A stretch of 10,164 bases of DNA from an uncultured Actinomycetes bacterium. Lineage in GTDB: Bacteria > Actinomycetota > Thermoleophilia > Solirubrobacterales > Solirubrobacteraceae. This document shows, piece by piece, positions 5,386-10,164 of the stretch (its first letter is position 1; each line of letters opens with the position of its first letter). The position numbers and the translations under genes are program-made. Under the pieces are notes generated by a model, which was not told the DNA's origin, ran no database searches, and was given only the letters and a program-made list of their open reading frames with translations. The DNA lies in contig CALAQT010000551.1 of NCBI GenBank assembly GCA_937888775.1, positions 1 to 10,164 of the forward strand, written 5' to 3'.

Positions 5386-5790
5386 ATGACGAACCTTGTC
5401 GATATCTCGGGTATCGCTGACACCTATGCGGAGAAGTTGCATGCCGCTGGCGTGCCGACGGTGGAAGCGCTGTTGGAGAAGGGGGCCACGCCCGAGGGTC
5501 GGGAGCAGATCGGGGAGGCCAGTGGTGTCGGGCACGCGCAGGTCCTCACATGGGTCAACCACGCCGATCTGTTCCGCATCAACGGCGTAGCCGGCGAGTA
5601 TGCGGAGCTGCTCGAGGCGAGCGGTGTCGACACCGTGGTGGCACTCGCTCAGCGCAACCCCGAGCACCTGACCGAGAAGATGGGGCAGGTCAATGAGCAG
5701 AAGAGCCTCGTGCGCCTGCTCCCGACCGGGGAGCAGGTGGCGGGCTGGATCCGGGAGGCCAAAGACCTTCCCCGAGTGGTGACGTACTGA
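5386..5790 (+). CDS. DUF4332 (helix-hairpin-helix-like) protein
   Basis: This 134-residue soluble protein has two repeated helix-hairpin-helix-like units. The first is at about residues 6-50 (VDISGIADTYAEKLHAAGVP, TVEALLEKGATPEGREQIGE). The second is at about 55-100 (NHADLFRINGVAGEYAELLE, ASGVDTVVALAQRNPEHL). A closing LLPTGEQVAGWIREAKDLP completes the DUF4332 pattern. Such domains resemble DNA-binding or DNA-polymerase-type HhH modules, but the role of stand-alone DUF4332 proteins is unknown. GAGAGG (5374-5379) gives six-base spacing to ATG 5386; ATG 5380 in the same frame would leave no spacing. The frame is open upstream through the tandem repeat without similarity. A micro-gene follows 22 bases downstream. 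Confidence 0.9.
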   Translation: MTNLVDISGIADTYAEKLHAAGVPTVEALLEKGATPEGREQIGEASGVGHAQVLTWVNHADLFRINGVAGEYAELLEASGVDTVVALAQRNPEHLTEKMGQVNEQKSLVRLLPTGEQVAGWIREAKDLPRVVTY

Positions 5791-5812
5791 GGGTTCGCTA
5801 GGGAGGGTGGAC

Positions 5813-5985
5813 ATGGGTCTCGAGCGCATAGCAGAGAGGGCCGGCAAATCATCGATCAGCGCGTTCTGACCGAGACCGGGAAGCCGCAGCCCGCGGCGCT
5901 AGCCCGTCACTTGCGCGTTGCGGCCGACGCGCGGCACCCCGGCGTCAGGAACGACACGCCGTACGAGCCAGGAGGAGAACGATGA
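5813..5985 (+). pseudogene. Micro-gene with an apparent single-base frameshift
   Basis: GGGAGGG at 5801-5807 and ATG 5813 begin MGLERIAERAG, but this frame stops at TGA 5867-5869. From about 5845 another frame reads QIIDQRVLTETGKPQPAALA, then RHLRVAADARHPGVRNDTPY and EPGGER, ending at TGA 5983-5985. That stop overlaps the ATG of the next gene (ATGA). Restoring one base near 5844-5848 would give a 57-residue hydrophilic protein that fills the gap between two genes exactly. The strong ribosome site at one end and coupled stop at the other are the reasons to believe it. The family is not recognised. A sequencing indel would explain it as well as real inactivation. Confidence 0.5.
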
Positions 5986-6374
5986 GCGCAGGAGCCATCA
6001 TTGCCATCGTGGTTGGAGTCGTAGTAGTGATCGTGCTGCTGGCGCTGCTGAGCCGTGCGGCCCGTGGACGCCGGTTGGAGGGACGCCGTGAGCAAGCCGC
6101 CGAGCTGCGCAGCGATGCGGCGGACCGGGGCGTGATCGCGGAGCGCGAGCGCGCGTTGGCCGACGAGCAGGCCGCGCTTGGCAGGCAGGCCGAGGCCGAG
6201 GCTGAGCAGAAAGCTGCGGTCGCCCGCCGTCACGCTGCCGATGCCCAGCAGCAGGCGCAGGTAGCCGAGCACGAGGAGCGATCCGTCCAGGAGAAGCACG
6301 CCGAGGCCCGCGAGGTGGACCCTGACGTGACCGACGACGCCGGCGAGGAGACAGACGCGAAACGCCGCGACTAG
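5982..6374 (+). CDS. Membrane-anchored coiled-coil protein, hypothetical
   Basis: This 130-residue protein starts at ATG 5982 after an excellent AGGAGGAG site (5970-5977). A single N-terminal membrane helix (about residues 3-24, AGAIIAIVVGVVVVIVLLAL) is followed by a long Ala/Glu/Arg/Gln-rich helix at about 30-110 with heptad-like spacing, expected to form a coiled coil in the cytoplasm. The tail is acidic (AREVDPDVTDDAGEETDA). The plan resembles the b-subunit-like small proteins common in Actinomycetota, which lack an assigned function. Its start overlaps the stop of the upstream frameshifted micro-gene, suggesting they were co-translated. There is no downstream gene on the strand for about 365 bases. 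Confidence 0.82.
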   Translation: MSAGAIIAIVVGVVVVIVLLALLSRAARGRRLEGRREQAAELRSDAADRGVIAERERALADEQAALGRQAEAEAEQKAAVARRHAADAQQQAQVAEHEERSVQEKHAEAREVDPDVTDDAGEETDAKRRD

Positions 6375-6703
6375 TCGAGCACCGGCAGCGTGCGCTCTCC
6401 GGGACAGCTCGTCGCGCGCCGTTAGACGGACTCGGGTAGCTCGTCGCCCGCCCCTCATCATCCACTCCGATGACATGCAGGCTGCACTCCGCAGGGACGC
6501 GACTTCTCTTGAAGCGCCGTCACGGGCGTCGAACGCGGGGCCTTGCCCAGCTTGAGCGTCGCGTTCAAGGCCGCGCTTCTAAAAGAACAACTCGAATGAG
6601 CCAGCCAGCGTTGCGAATGACCGCGATCGCGTACGCCTCCATGACGATGTCAAGGGGAGTCGTCGGCGGGGCGAGATCGGATTCTTGTTTCGTCCTCCAT
6701 CAC
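6375..6703. other. Gene-poor stretch
   Basis: I see no defensible gene. AGCTCGTCGCGCGCC (6406-6420) recurs with one change at 6438-6452, a direct repeat at 32-base period. The minus strand has a perfect TTGACA (6653-6648) just ahead of a 25-codon open frame without a ribosome site. A 94-codon plus frame from 6470 has shadow-like composition. No terminator hairpin with a T tract follows the gene ending at 6374. Confidence 0.4.
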
Positions 6704-6734
6704 TTGAGTTGCCGTTGCCGTGAGCAGGTACGCT
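6704..6734 (+). promoter_or_regulatory. Candidate promoter for a leaderless small gene
   Basis: TTGAGT (6704-6709) could be a -35 element and TACGCT (6729-6734) fits the actinobacterial -10 pattern TANNNT, with a slightly long 19-base spacer. A start six to seven bases after the -10 would fall on the A of ATG 6741, giving a leaderless message. No well-spaced Shine-Dalgarno is present, which fits. It is pattern matching only. Confidence 0.3.
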
Positions 6735-6740
6735 GGAGCT

Positions 6741-6911
6741 ATGGGACTACTTGAAGTACTCATCATCATCCTGGTGCTCGCCGCCATCTTCGGCGGTATC
6801 GCCGTCAGCCCGGTGCTGTTCGTGCTGCTGATCGTCGTGGTCCTGATCCTGTTTACCAGGGGCGGGTTTGGCTATCAGCGGGGGTCGCGTAGACGGGGGT
6901 CGCGTAGATGA
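6741..6911 (+). CDS. Tiny two-helix membrane protein
   Basis: This 56-residue protein has two adjoining hydrophobic segments (about residues 2-19 and 22-39: LLEVLIIILVLAAIFGGIAV, then SPVLFVLLIVVVLILF) and a short basic tail containing RGSRR twice. It belongs to the general class of tiny hydrophobic proteins frequent in actinobacteria; I cannot name a family. GGAG lies only two bases before ATG 6741, too close for a normal ribosome site, while a TANNNT box lies six bases upstream of the ATG, so translation may be leaderless. GTG 6720 in the same frame is a weaker alternative. A 15-bp tandem duplication at its 3' end doubles the RGSRR tail. Confidence 0.7.
   Translation: MGLLEVLIIILVLAAIFGGIAVSPVLFVLLIVVVLILFTRGGFGYQRGSRRRGSRR
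6879..6908. repeat. 15-bp tandem duplication encoding RGSRR twice
   Basis: CGGGGGTCGCGTAGA is present twice without interruption (6879-6893, 6894-6908), directly before the stop codon of the tiny membrane protein. The length is a multiple of three, so the frame and stop are kept and five basic residues are added. Confidence 0.85.
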
Positions 6912-7190
6912 GGACGGCGAGGCGCCCCGTCTGTGATCAACTCTCTTGACCGGCTGCGCAAGGCCTTCGAAGTCGCCCAGGCCGCGCTGACCGCACCGAG
7001 ACGCCTGAGTCTCTCCCTGGCGTCCTGAGGGCCGCGCAGTGGCGGTTCTCGCGGTGGTCCTAGTGCGGCGGTTCGGTTGCGCGGACGCTCCCCCGGTCGG
7101 CGGCGACAGACCCGCACCACGCTCGGAGTCGCGCCGCAGCAAATCCTGCGTCGTCGCTGGCATCCGAGCACCGCGATGGCTCCAATCACG
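6912..7190. other. Spacer next to the IS scar, no clear gene
   Basis: These 279 bases lie between the tiny membrane protein and the truncated minus-strand gene. A 31-codon plus frame from GTG 6933 to TGA 7026-7028 (INSLDRLRKAFEVAQAALTA) looks protein-like but has no ribosome site. Nothing else is recognisable on either strand. Confidence 0.3.
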
Positions 7191-7335
7191 TCAGCTTGGA
7201 TTCGGTCCCGCGCCGATGGTGGGTGAGACGGGCGGGTGGGCGCCCACCGCGATGTTGGCTCCCTTGGCGAACACCCGGTCGGGCACCGTCTCGTCGGCGA
7301 GCGCGTCGAACGCGACGAGCTTGCCATCGTCTGAT
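7191..7335 (-). pseudogene. C-terminal fragment of a truncated gene
   Basis: On the minus strand a frame ending at TGA 7193-7191 reads DDGKLVAFDALADETVPDRV, then FAKGANIAVGAHPPVSPTIG and AGPNPS. Third codon positions are almost all G or C, as in the intact genes, whereas the other frames here look like shadows. The similarity stops at about 7330, exactly where the plus-strand IS110-type sequence begins, so the 5' part of this gene has been replaced or removed. DDGKLVAFDA resembles a beta-propeller-type blade motif, but this is too short to assign. Confidence 0.4.
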
Positions 7336-7573
7336 CCTGGTCGACCAGCTCGGCCGGCAGATCGCTCGGGAGCTCAAGCGTCTCGGTGCCCACCACCCGT
7401 ACGTGCCGCTGTTGATGACCGCACCGGGTGTCGGCTGGCTCGTTGGATTCTCGATCGCCACCGTGATCGGCGACATCGAGCGGTTCTCCTCGCCGAGCAA
7501 GCTGCGCGGCTACACCCGGAAGGCCGCGCGTAGCCTTGCTCGGCTCGCGATCCCGGAGTTCGTGCAGCCCTGA
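7331..7573 (+). mobile_element. IS110-family transposase remnant (Transposase_20 domain)
   Basis: The plus frame from about 7331 reads LILVDQLGRQIARELKRLGA, then a helical linker, then LMTAPGVGWLVGFSIATVIG and DIERFSSPSKLRGYT. This is the PGVG...GD..RF.S..KL.GYTG core of the IS116/IS110/IS902 (Transposase_20, PF02371) C-terminal domain. The N-terminal RuvC-like DEDD domain is absent. After GYT the frame breaks: the expected Gly-Leu-x-Pro-Arg-Val appears only in another frame (GRPRVA), consistent with one inserted base near 7514-7518, and similarity then fades. There is no intact start. It is a non-functional remnant of about 190 well-matched bases, joined at its left edge to the truncated minus-strand gene. 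Confidence 0.8.
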
Positions 7574-7658
7574 CCGCGATCGGGGAGTGCTTCGGGCGCA
7601 GCTCCCGGTCCACTGCGTTCAAATCGTCGACGTTCGGCGCGACCGCTGGCTAGGGGGG

Positions 7659-7664
7659 TAGTCT
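7659..7664 (+). promoter_or_regulatory. Candidate -10 box (TAGTCT) for the 7666 gene
   Basis: TAGTCT fits TANNNT and lies seven bases before ATG 7672, the same geometry as at the 6741 gene, so the message could be leaderless. No good -35 is visible. The G-run at 7653-7658 overlaps this area and could instead act as a weak ribosome site for GTG 7666. Confidence 0.25.
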
Positions 7665-7665
7665 T

Positions 7666-7689
7666 GTGGGAATGCGAGTGGGAATGCGA
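7666..7689. repeat. 12-bp tandem duplication across the start codon
   Basis: GTGGGAATGCGA occurs twice in succession (7666-7677, 7678-7689). Each copy has an in-frame GTG and ATG, so the duplication multiplies possible start codons without changing frame. Confidence 0.85.
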
Positions 7690-7848
7690 GGAATCATCCC
7701 GCTGATTTACGTGATTATTGGCGTGGTGATTGCCCAACAGCATAATTACTTCGCGCACGTGAACAGCCTCGCCCACGTCGCTTCTGCGGCTCTGGCGATC
7801 GTCCTGTGGCCGCTGGTCCTGCTTCAGGTCAACCTGCAGATCAAATAG
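7666..7848 (+). CDS. Small two-helix membrane protein, hypothetical
   Basis: The product is up to 60 residues with two hydrophobic segments. RGIIPLIYVIIGVVIAQQHN begins the conserved-looking part, and SAALAIVLWPLVLLQVNLQI ends it, with a short His/Asn/Tyr-bearing loop (HNYFAHVNSLAHV) between. I have an impression of similar proteins in Thermoleophilia but no named family. The start is ambiguous because a 12-bp duplication supplies four in-frame starts (GTG 7666, ATG 7672, GTG 7678, ATG 7684). GTG 7666 suits the upstream G-run as ribosome site, ATG 7672 suits leaderless initiation, and ATG 7684 would be the undoubled core. It lies just past the IS110 remnant on the same strand and appears intact. 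Confidence 0.72.
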   Translation: MGMRVGMRGIIPLIYVIIGVVIAQQHNYFAHVNSLAHVASAALAIVLWPLVLLQVNLQIK

Positions 7849-8897
7849 ACCAGCGCGGGGGGTTGTCGCCGGGTCGGCGGTGTCGTGCCATCGGGGACTC
7901 CTGTGTGACAGCCAGCGTTCGGTCATGCGCGACCGGAGCGTCGGCCTGCGCGAAACGCGCCCCTCACGGCGTAAGCAGCAGTGGCGTCCGGCATCGTTCC
8001 ACGGAAAGCGGTCGAACGCTCAAACGCCGTCCCCGGGGGCTGTCTGAAAAGGATCGGCCCGGAACCCGCGAGATGGGTTTCCTTCCGAGTTGGTAGCGAC
8101 TCGGGCCCATGAGCAGCCCGAGCGCCGGCGTTGCGGCCAGCCGGCGACCCCCCGCTCCGCCAGCTCTCGGGTGTCTCGCGTCGCTCGATGGCCATCCTCG
8201 GGCCCGCTCCAAGGCTTGGTCGTCAACGGCTCAGTGCGTCTCGGCCGGAGGTTCGGTCGTGATTTGGAGGCGGTTCACGGTAAAGCCGTCGTGGGATCAG
8301 GCGCCCAGGGACTCCGCCCAGCGGCGCATGGCGTAGCGAAACTAGTCCTCGCCGCTGCTCGCGCGCGCCTTGCGCCGCGGTCATTGGAGGGCTGGCGCAG
8401 CGCAACAGCTTGCAGACTCGATCGTTAGTCGCGCTTAGGCTGTGCCGCTCGCGGTTTGACTGCTCGTGGGGGACGCCGAGCTGACGATACATGGATGTAT
8501 ATGGCCAGCGACCTGGATGTTCCCACCGCCCCGCTGCCGGACACGCCCTCGACCTCGGCAAGGGCCTTGTGCCGCATCGGGCTGAGTCTCCCAGCACCTG
8601 CCCTGCTGGCGCAACCGCCCCGCTGGCAGCGGACGTCCACAGACGGGCCTCGGCGCCAGCTCGTGTTCGTTTCTCGCGTCGTGCGCCGGATCGCGCTATG
8701 GCCCGCGCGCCGGGCGGGCCTCGCCCGGCTCCGGTGTTCGCTGAGTCCGCCGGCGAGCCTGAGTGCATAGGCCGCACTGAGAGCCACCGACCGAAGCACG
8801 CAGGAACGCTGCTCGACGCCGAGAACCAGCGGCCGGTGGAGTTCGGCCGCCAACGCCCTCAAGCGGGCACCGGTCGCCTCCTCGTCAGTGCACGGGC
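7849..8897. other. Gene-poor stretch of about 1 kb
   Basis: I find no gene I would defend on either strand. The open frames here are of low-complexity Arg/Ala/Pro/Gly composition typical of shadows in high-GC DNA. Short segments hint at decayed genes: minus strand TSMYRQLGV (8498-8472) recalls the last helix of LuxR-type DNA-binding domains, and the minus segment LHRPLVLGVEQRSCVLRSVA (about 8840-8780) looks natural but belongs to no recognised family. GGGGGCTGTCTGAAAAGG at about 8035 has the look of an insertion-sequence end, without a partner found. Confidence 0.4.
8487..8500. promoter_or_regulatory. Perfect dyad ATACAT-GG-ATGTAT
   Basis: Six-base arms (8487-8492, 8495-8500) form a perfect inverted repeat with a two-base centre, AT-rich within very GC-rich surroundings. 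Size and symmetry suit a dimeric regulator's operator. No intact gene starts close by, so a target is not evident. Confidence 0.3.
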
Positions 8898-8926
8898 TTG
8901 CACAGCTATCTAGGATTCATTAGTAC
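8898..8926 (+). promoter_or_regulatory. Candidate promoter of the acidic-protein gene
   Basis: TTGCAC (8898-8903) and TAGTAC (8921-8926) are separated by 17 bases, a standard spacing, and lie 25 bases before the start codon. TAGGAT (8911-8916) fits TANNNT better but lacks a -35. The local drop in GC supports a promoter somewhere here. Confidence 0.3.
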
Positions 8927-8951
8927 CTACTGCCACAAACCAGGAGACTCC

Positions 8952-9329
8952 ATGTCCGACGACGACCAAGCGCAGGACCCGGTAAAGCCGACTAAGCAAC
9001 GCGGCGGAACCACGCCGGACGACATGGAGGCCCGCGAGAAGGGACAGTGGGCGGGGACGGCGGATGAGGGCGTGGTCCCCGCCGAGCTTGGAGGATCCGA
9101 CGCGCCGCGCGAGATGCTGGCGGAGGATCCGGAGCTGGGCAGCTCGGTCCTCGGGGTGACGACCGGCTCGGACGAGCCGGCGACCGAGAGCGGCGTCGAC
9201 CTGAGCGGCGGCGATGACGCCGACGCGACTTCTGATAGCGGGCCCGACCTACCGCCCCCGGGAGTGGAGCCCGACCTGAAGGACGCTGCCGCCGGACTCC
9301 AACAGACGGACGTCGAGTCGGGCAGCTAG
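8952..9329 (+). CDS. Acidic, probably disordered protein of unknown function
   Basis: This 125-residue protein starts at ATG 8952 with AGGAGA (8942-8947) at good spacing. It contains about 30 Asp/Glu against 7 Lys/Arg, has no cysteine, no hydrophobic segment and few aromatic residues (one Trp in EKGQWAGTADEG), so it should be soluble, cytoplasmic and largely unfolded. The stretches MEAREKGQWAGTADEGVVPA and TTGSDEPATESGVDL look like conserved rather than random sequence. I cannot name a family. It stands alone with its own likely promoter, which suggests an independently controlled, perhaps stress-related protein; that is inference. The frame and ribosome site make the gene itself convincing. 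Confidence 0.75.
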   Translation: MSDDDQAQDPVKPTKQRGGTTPDDMEAREKGQWAGTADEGVVPAELGGSDAPREMLAEDPELGSSVLGVTTGSDEPATESGVDLSGGDDADATSDSGPDLPPPGVEPDLKDAAAGLQQTDVESGS

Positions 9330-9345
9330 TAGAGGACCGCCCGAC
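9317..9345 (+). terminator. Inverted repeat at the 3' end of the acidic-protein gene
   Basis: GTCGGGC (9317-9323) and GCCCGAC (9339-9345) form a perfect 7-bp stem with a 15-base loop that contains the stop codon. There is no T tract, and the loop is long, so an intrinsic terminator of classic type is unlikely; it may still act as a weak terminator or a stabilising 3' hairpin. Confidence 0.25.
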
Positions 9346-9398
9346 CGCCTTCGAGCGCTGAGGGGTCGAGGCGCGGAGAACTGCAACAACCGATCTCT

Positions 9399-9512
9399 TC
9401 AACGATCAAGCCTCCGCCGAACGGCTTCTATGCCAACCCCGGCGAGTAGCAGCATCGCCGCTATAGCCTGAGACGCCCGCCCGGGACGCGTCGGAGAAGC
9501 ACTAATGCTCAT
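9399..9512 (-). CDS. Candidate 37-residue single-helix membrane protein
   Basis: On the minus strand ATG 9512-9510 opens MSISASPTRPGRASQAIAAM, then LLLAGVGIEAVRRRLDR, ending at TGA 9401-9399. A hydrophobic helix at about residues 16-30 is followed by a basic tail, a typical small membrane-protein layout. No clear ribosome site is present and no family is recognised, so this is a weak call based on composition alone. Confidence 0.22.
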   Translation of the reverse strand: MSISASPTRPGRASQAIAAMLLLAGVGIEAVRRRLDR

Positions 9513-10164
9513 CGCGACATTGCCGCTCTAGCCATTCGGCGGCCGGGAGCAGAAGGCTCGAGCCGCCCGTTTGGGGCCTCGTGACGCTGCTCGGTTGGAA
9601 TGAACGCGAGCGCCACCGCTGGCGATGTTCAAACTTCCGCATGTCCGGAGCGATCCAGCAGAGATCGTCGGCAACGGCGACGCTGATGCTCAGGACGAGA
9701 CCCAGCACTCCGCCGCGCCGGTCGCCGGACTGCTCCTCCGCGACGGAGCGAAAGTACCGCGCGATTAGCAGAGCAGGTCTTTGGCCGAAGTTGACCGCGC
9801 TCCTGGTCCTCGCCAGAACCAGGGACGCACTCGCCTCCGGCGTCGGCTGGAAGGTCGATCGAGACTTCCCCATTCACGAACATCCGGCACTCTCGTGGCC
9901 CTCAGCCACCCCGCACGACGTGGCTGCTATCGGCTGAAGGCGGCCACCAGCTCCGCTCGGAGCGGGTGCCTCGTCTTGGTGCATCTCGATCACGCGGTCA
10001 GGCTCGGCGTCGGCTGGCGCGGGACTGCCGCTTCGACGCTCGGCGGCCACGGCGGACCTTCTAAGAGTTAGCCGATGCACGGCACGCGAGCTAGCACTCG
10101 GAGACGGTTGGGTGCGGCTCTAATGGAGTGACCTGGGACATATCCGCTGAGCGTCACAAAAGCC
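9513..10164. other. Gene-poor end of window
   Basis: No recognisable gene. The longest minus-strand frame (9873-9502, 123 codons) includes a short hydrophobic patch (GGVLGLVLSISVAVADDL) and could be an unknown protein, but it lacks a ribosome site and family features. Plus-strand frames look like shadows. No tRNA, hairpin terminator or repeat array was noticed. Confidence 0.35.

Noticed and set aside
5065..5847. 260-residue minus-strand frame over the DUF4332 gene and repeat
   Set aside because: Antisense shadow of DUF4332, which has clear family sequence and a ribosome site.
6470..6754. 94-codon plus-strand frame upstream of the tiny membrane protein
   Set aside because: No ribosome site and shadow-like composition; it overlaps the likely promoter and start of the 6741 gene.
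6933..7028. 31-codon plus-strand frame from GTG (INSLDRLRKAFEVAQAALTA)
   Set aside because: Plausible composition but no ribosome site or promoter-like box and too short to judge.
8035..8052. GGGGGCTGTCTGAAAAGG as an insertion-sequence terminal repeat
   Set aside because: No inverted partner and no transposase nearby that it could belong to.
7806..8428. Several overlapping open frames of 68-112 codons on both strands
   Set aside because: Low-complexity Arg/Pro/Ser/Gly composition, no ribosome sites, no motifs.
9502..9873. 123-codon minus-strand frame with a short hydrophobic patch
   Set aside because: Cannot be excluded, but it has no ribosome site, no family signature and mixed codon composition.

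Overview
The window comes from a high-GC actinobacterial chromosome. Gene content (Holin-X/DUF3618/DUF4235 cluster, DUF4332 protein, MscS and YihY proteins behind an ECF-type sigma factor), GC-rich third codon positions and GTGA/ATGA gene overlaps all fit Actinomycetota. From memory of similar small proteins I would guess Thermoleophilia/Solirubrobacterales, but that is inference and not a database result.

Layout. (1) 1-1957, minus strand: a compact operon read right to left. It holds an ECF/SigE-like sigma factor, an 80-residue protein of unknown function, an MscS-type mechanosensitive channel and the N-terminus of a YihY/BrkB membrane protein cut by the window edge. The first three genes overlap by 4 bases each. 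(2) 1958-2213 is the divergent control region. (3) 2214-3825, plus strand: a 39-residue candidate ORF, then a Holin-X family protein, a DUF3618 protein, a DUF4235 protein and a 117-residue basic protein with a C-terminal membrane segment. The last four overlap one another. (4) 3818-4267: a broken zinc-ribbon gene and further coding-like pieces that keep changing frame. (5) 4283-5125, minus: a membrane-anchored protein with a four-cysteine outer domain. (6) 5291-5356: a tandem repeat of about 23 bp in front of a DUF4332 gene (5386-5790), followed by a frameshifted micro-gene (5813-5985) and a membrane-anchored coiled-coil protein (5982-6374). (7) 6375-7848: two tiny membrane proteins (6741-6911, 7666-7848), each with a TANNNT box placed as for leaderless transcription. 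They flank a scar in which an IS110-family transposase remnant abuts the tail of a broken minus-strand gene. (8) 7849-10164 is gene-poor; the only gene I can defend well is an acidic, probably disordered 125-residue protein at 8952-9329.

How it may work together (inference): a sigma factor for envelope stress is co-transcribed with an osmotic-release channel. Divergent from it is a set of membrane-tethered small proteins resembling in layout the enterobacterial yqjD-yqjE module (membrane-anchored stationary-phase proteins). The downstream part looks like accessory DNA with decay: an IS remnant, several apparent single-base frameshifts and several short tandem duplications. I found no CRISPR array, rRNA, tRNA, prophage or recognisable defence system.
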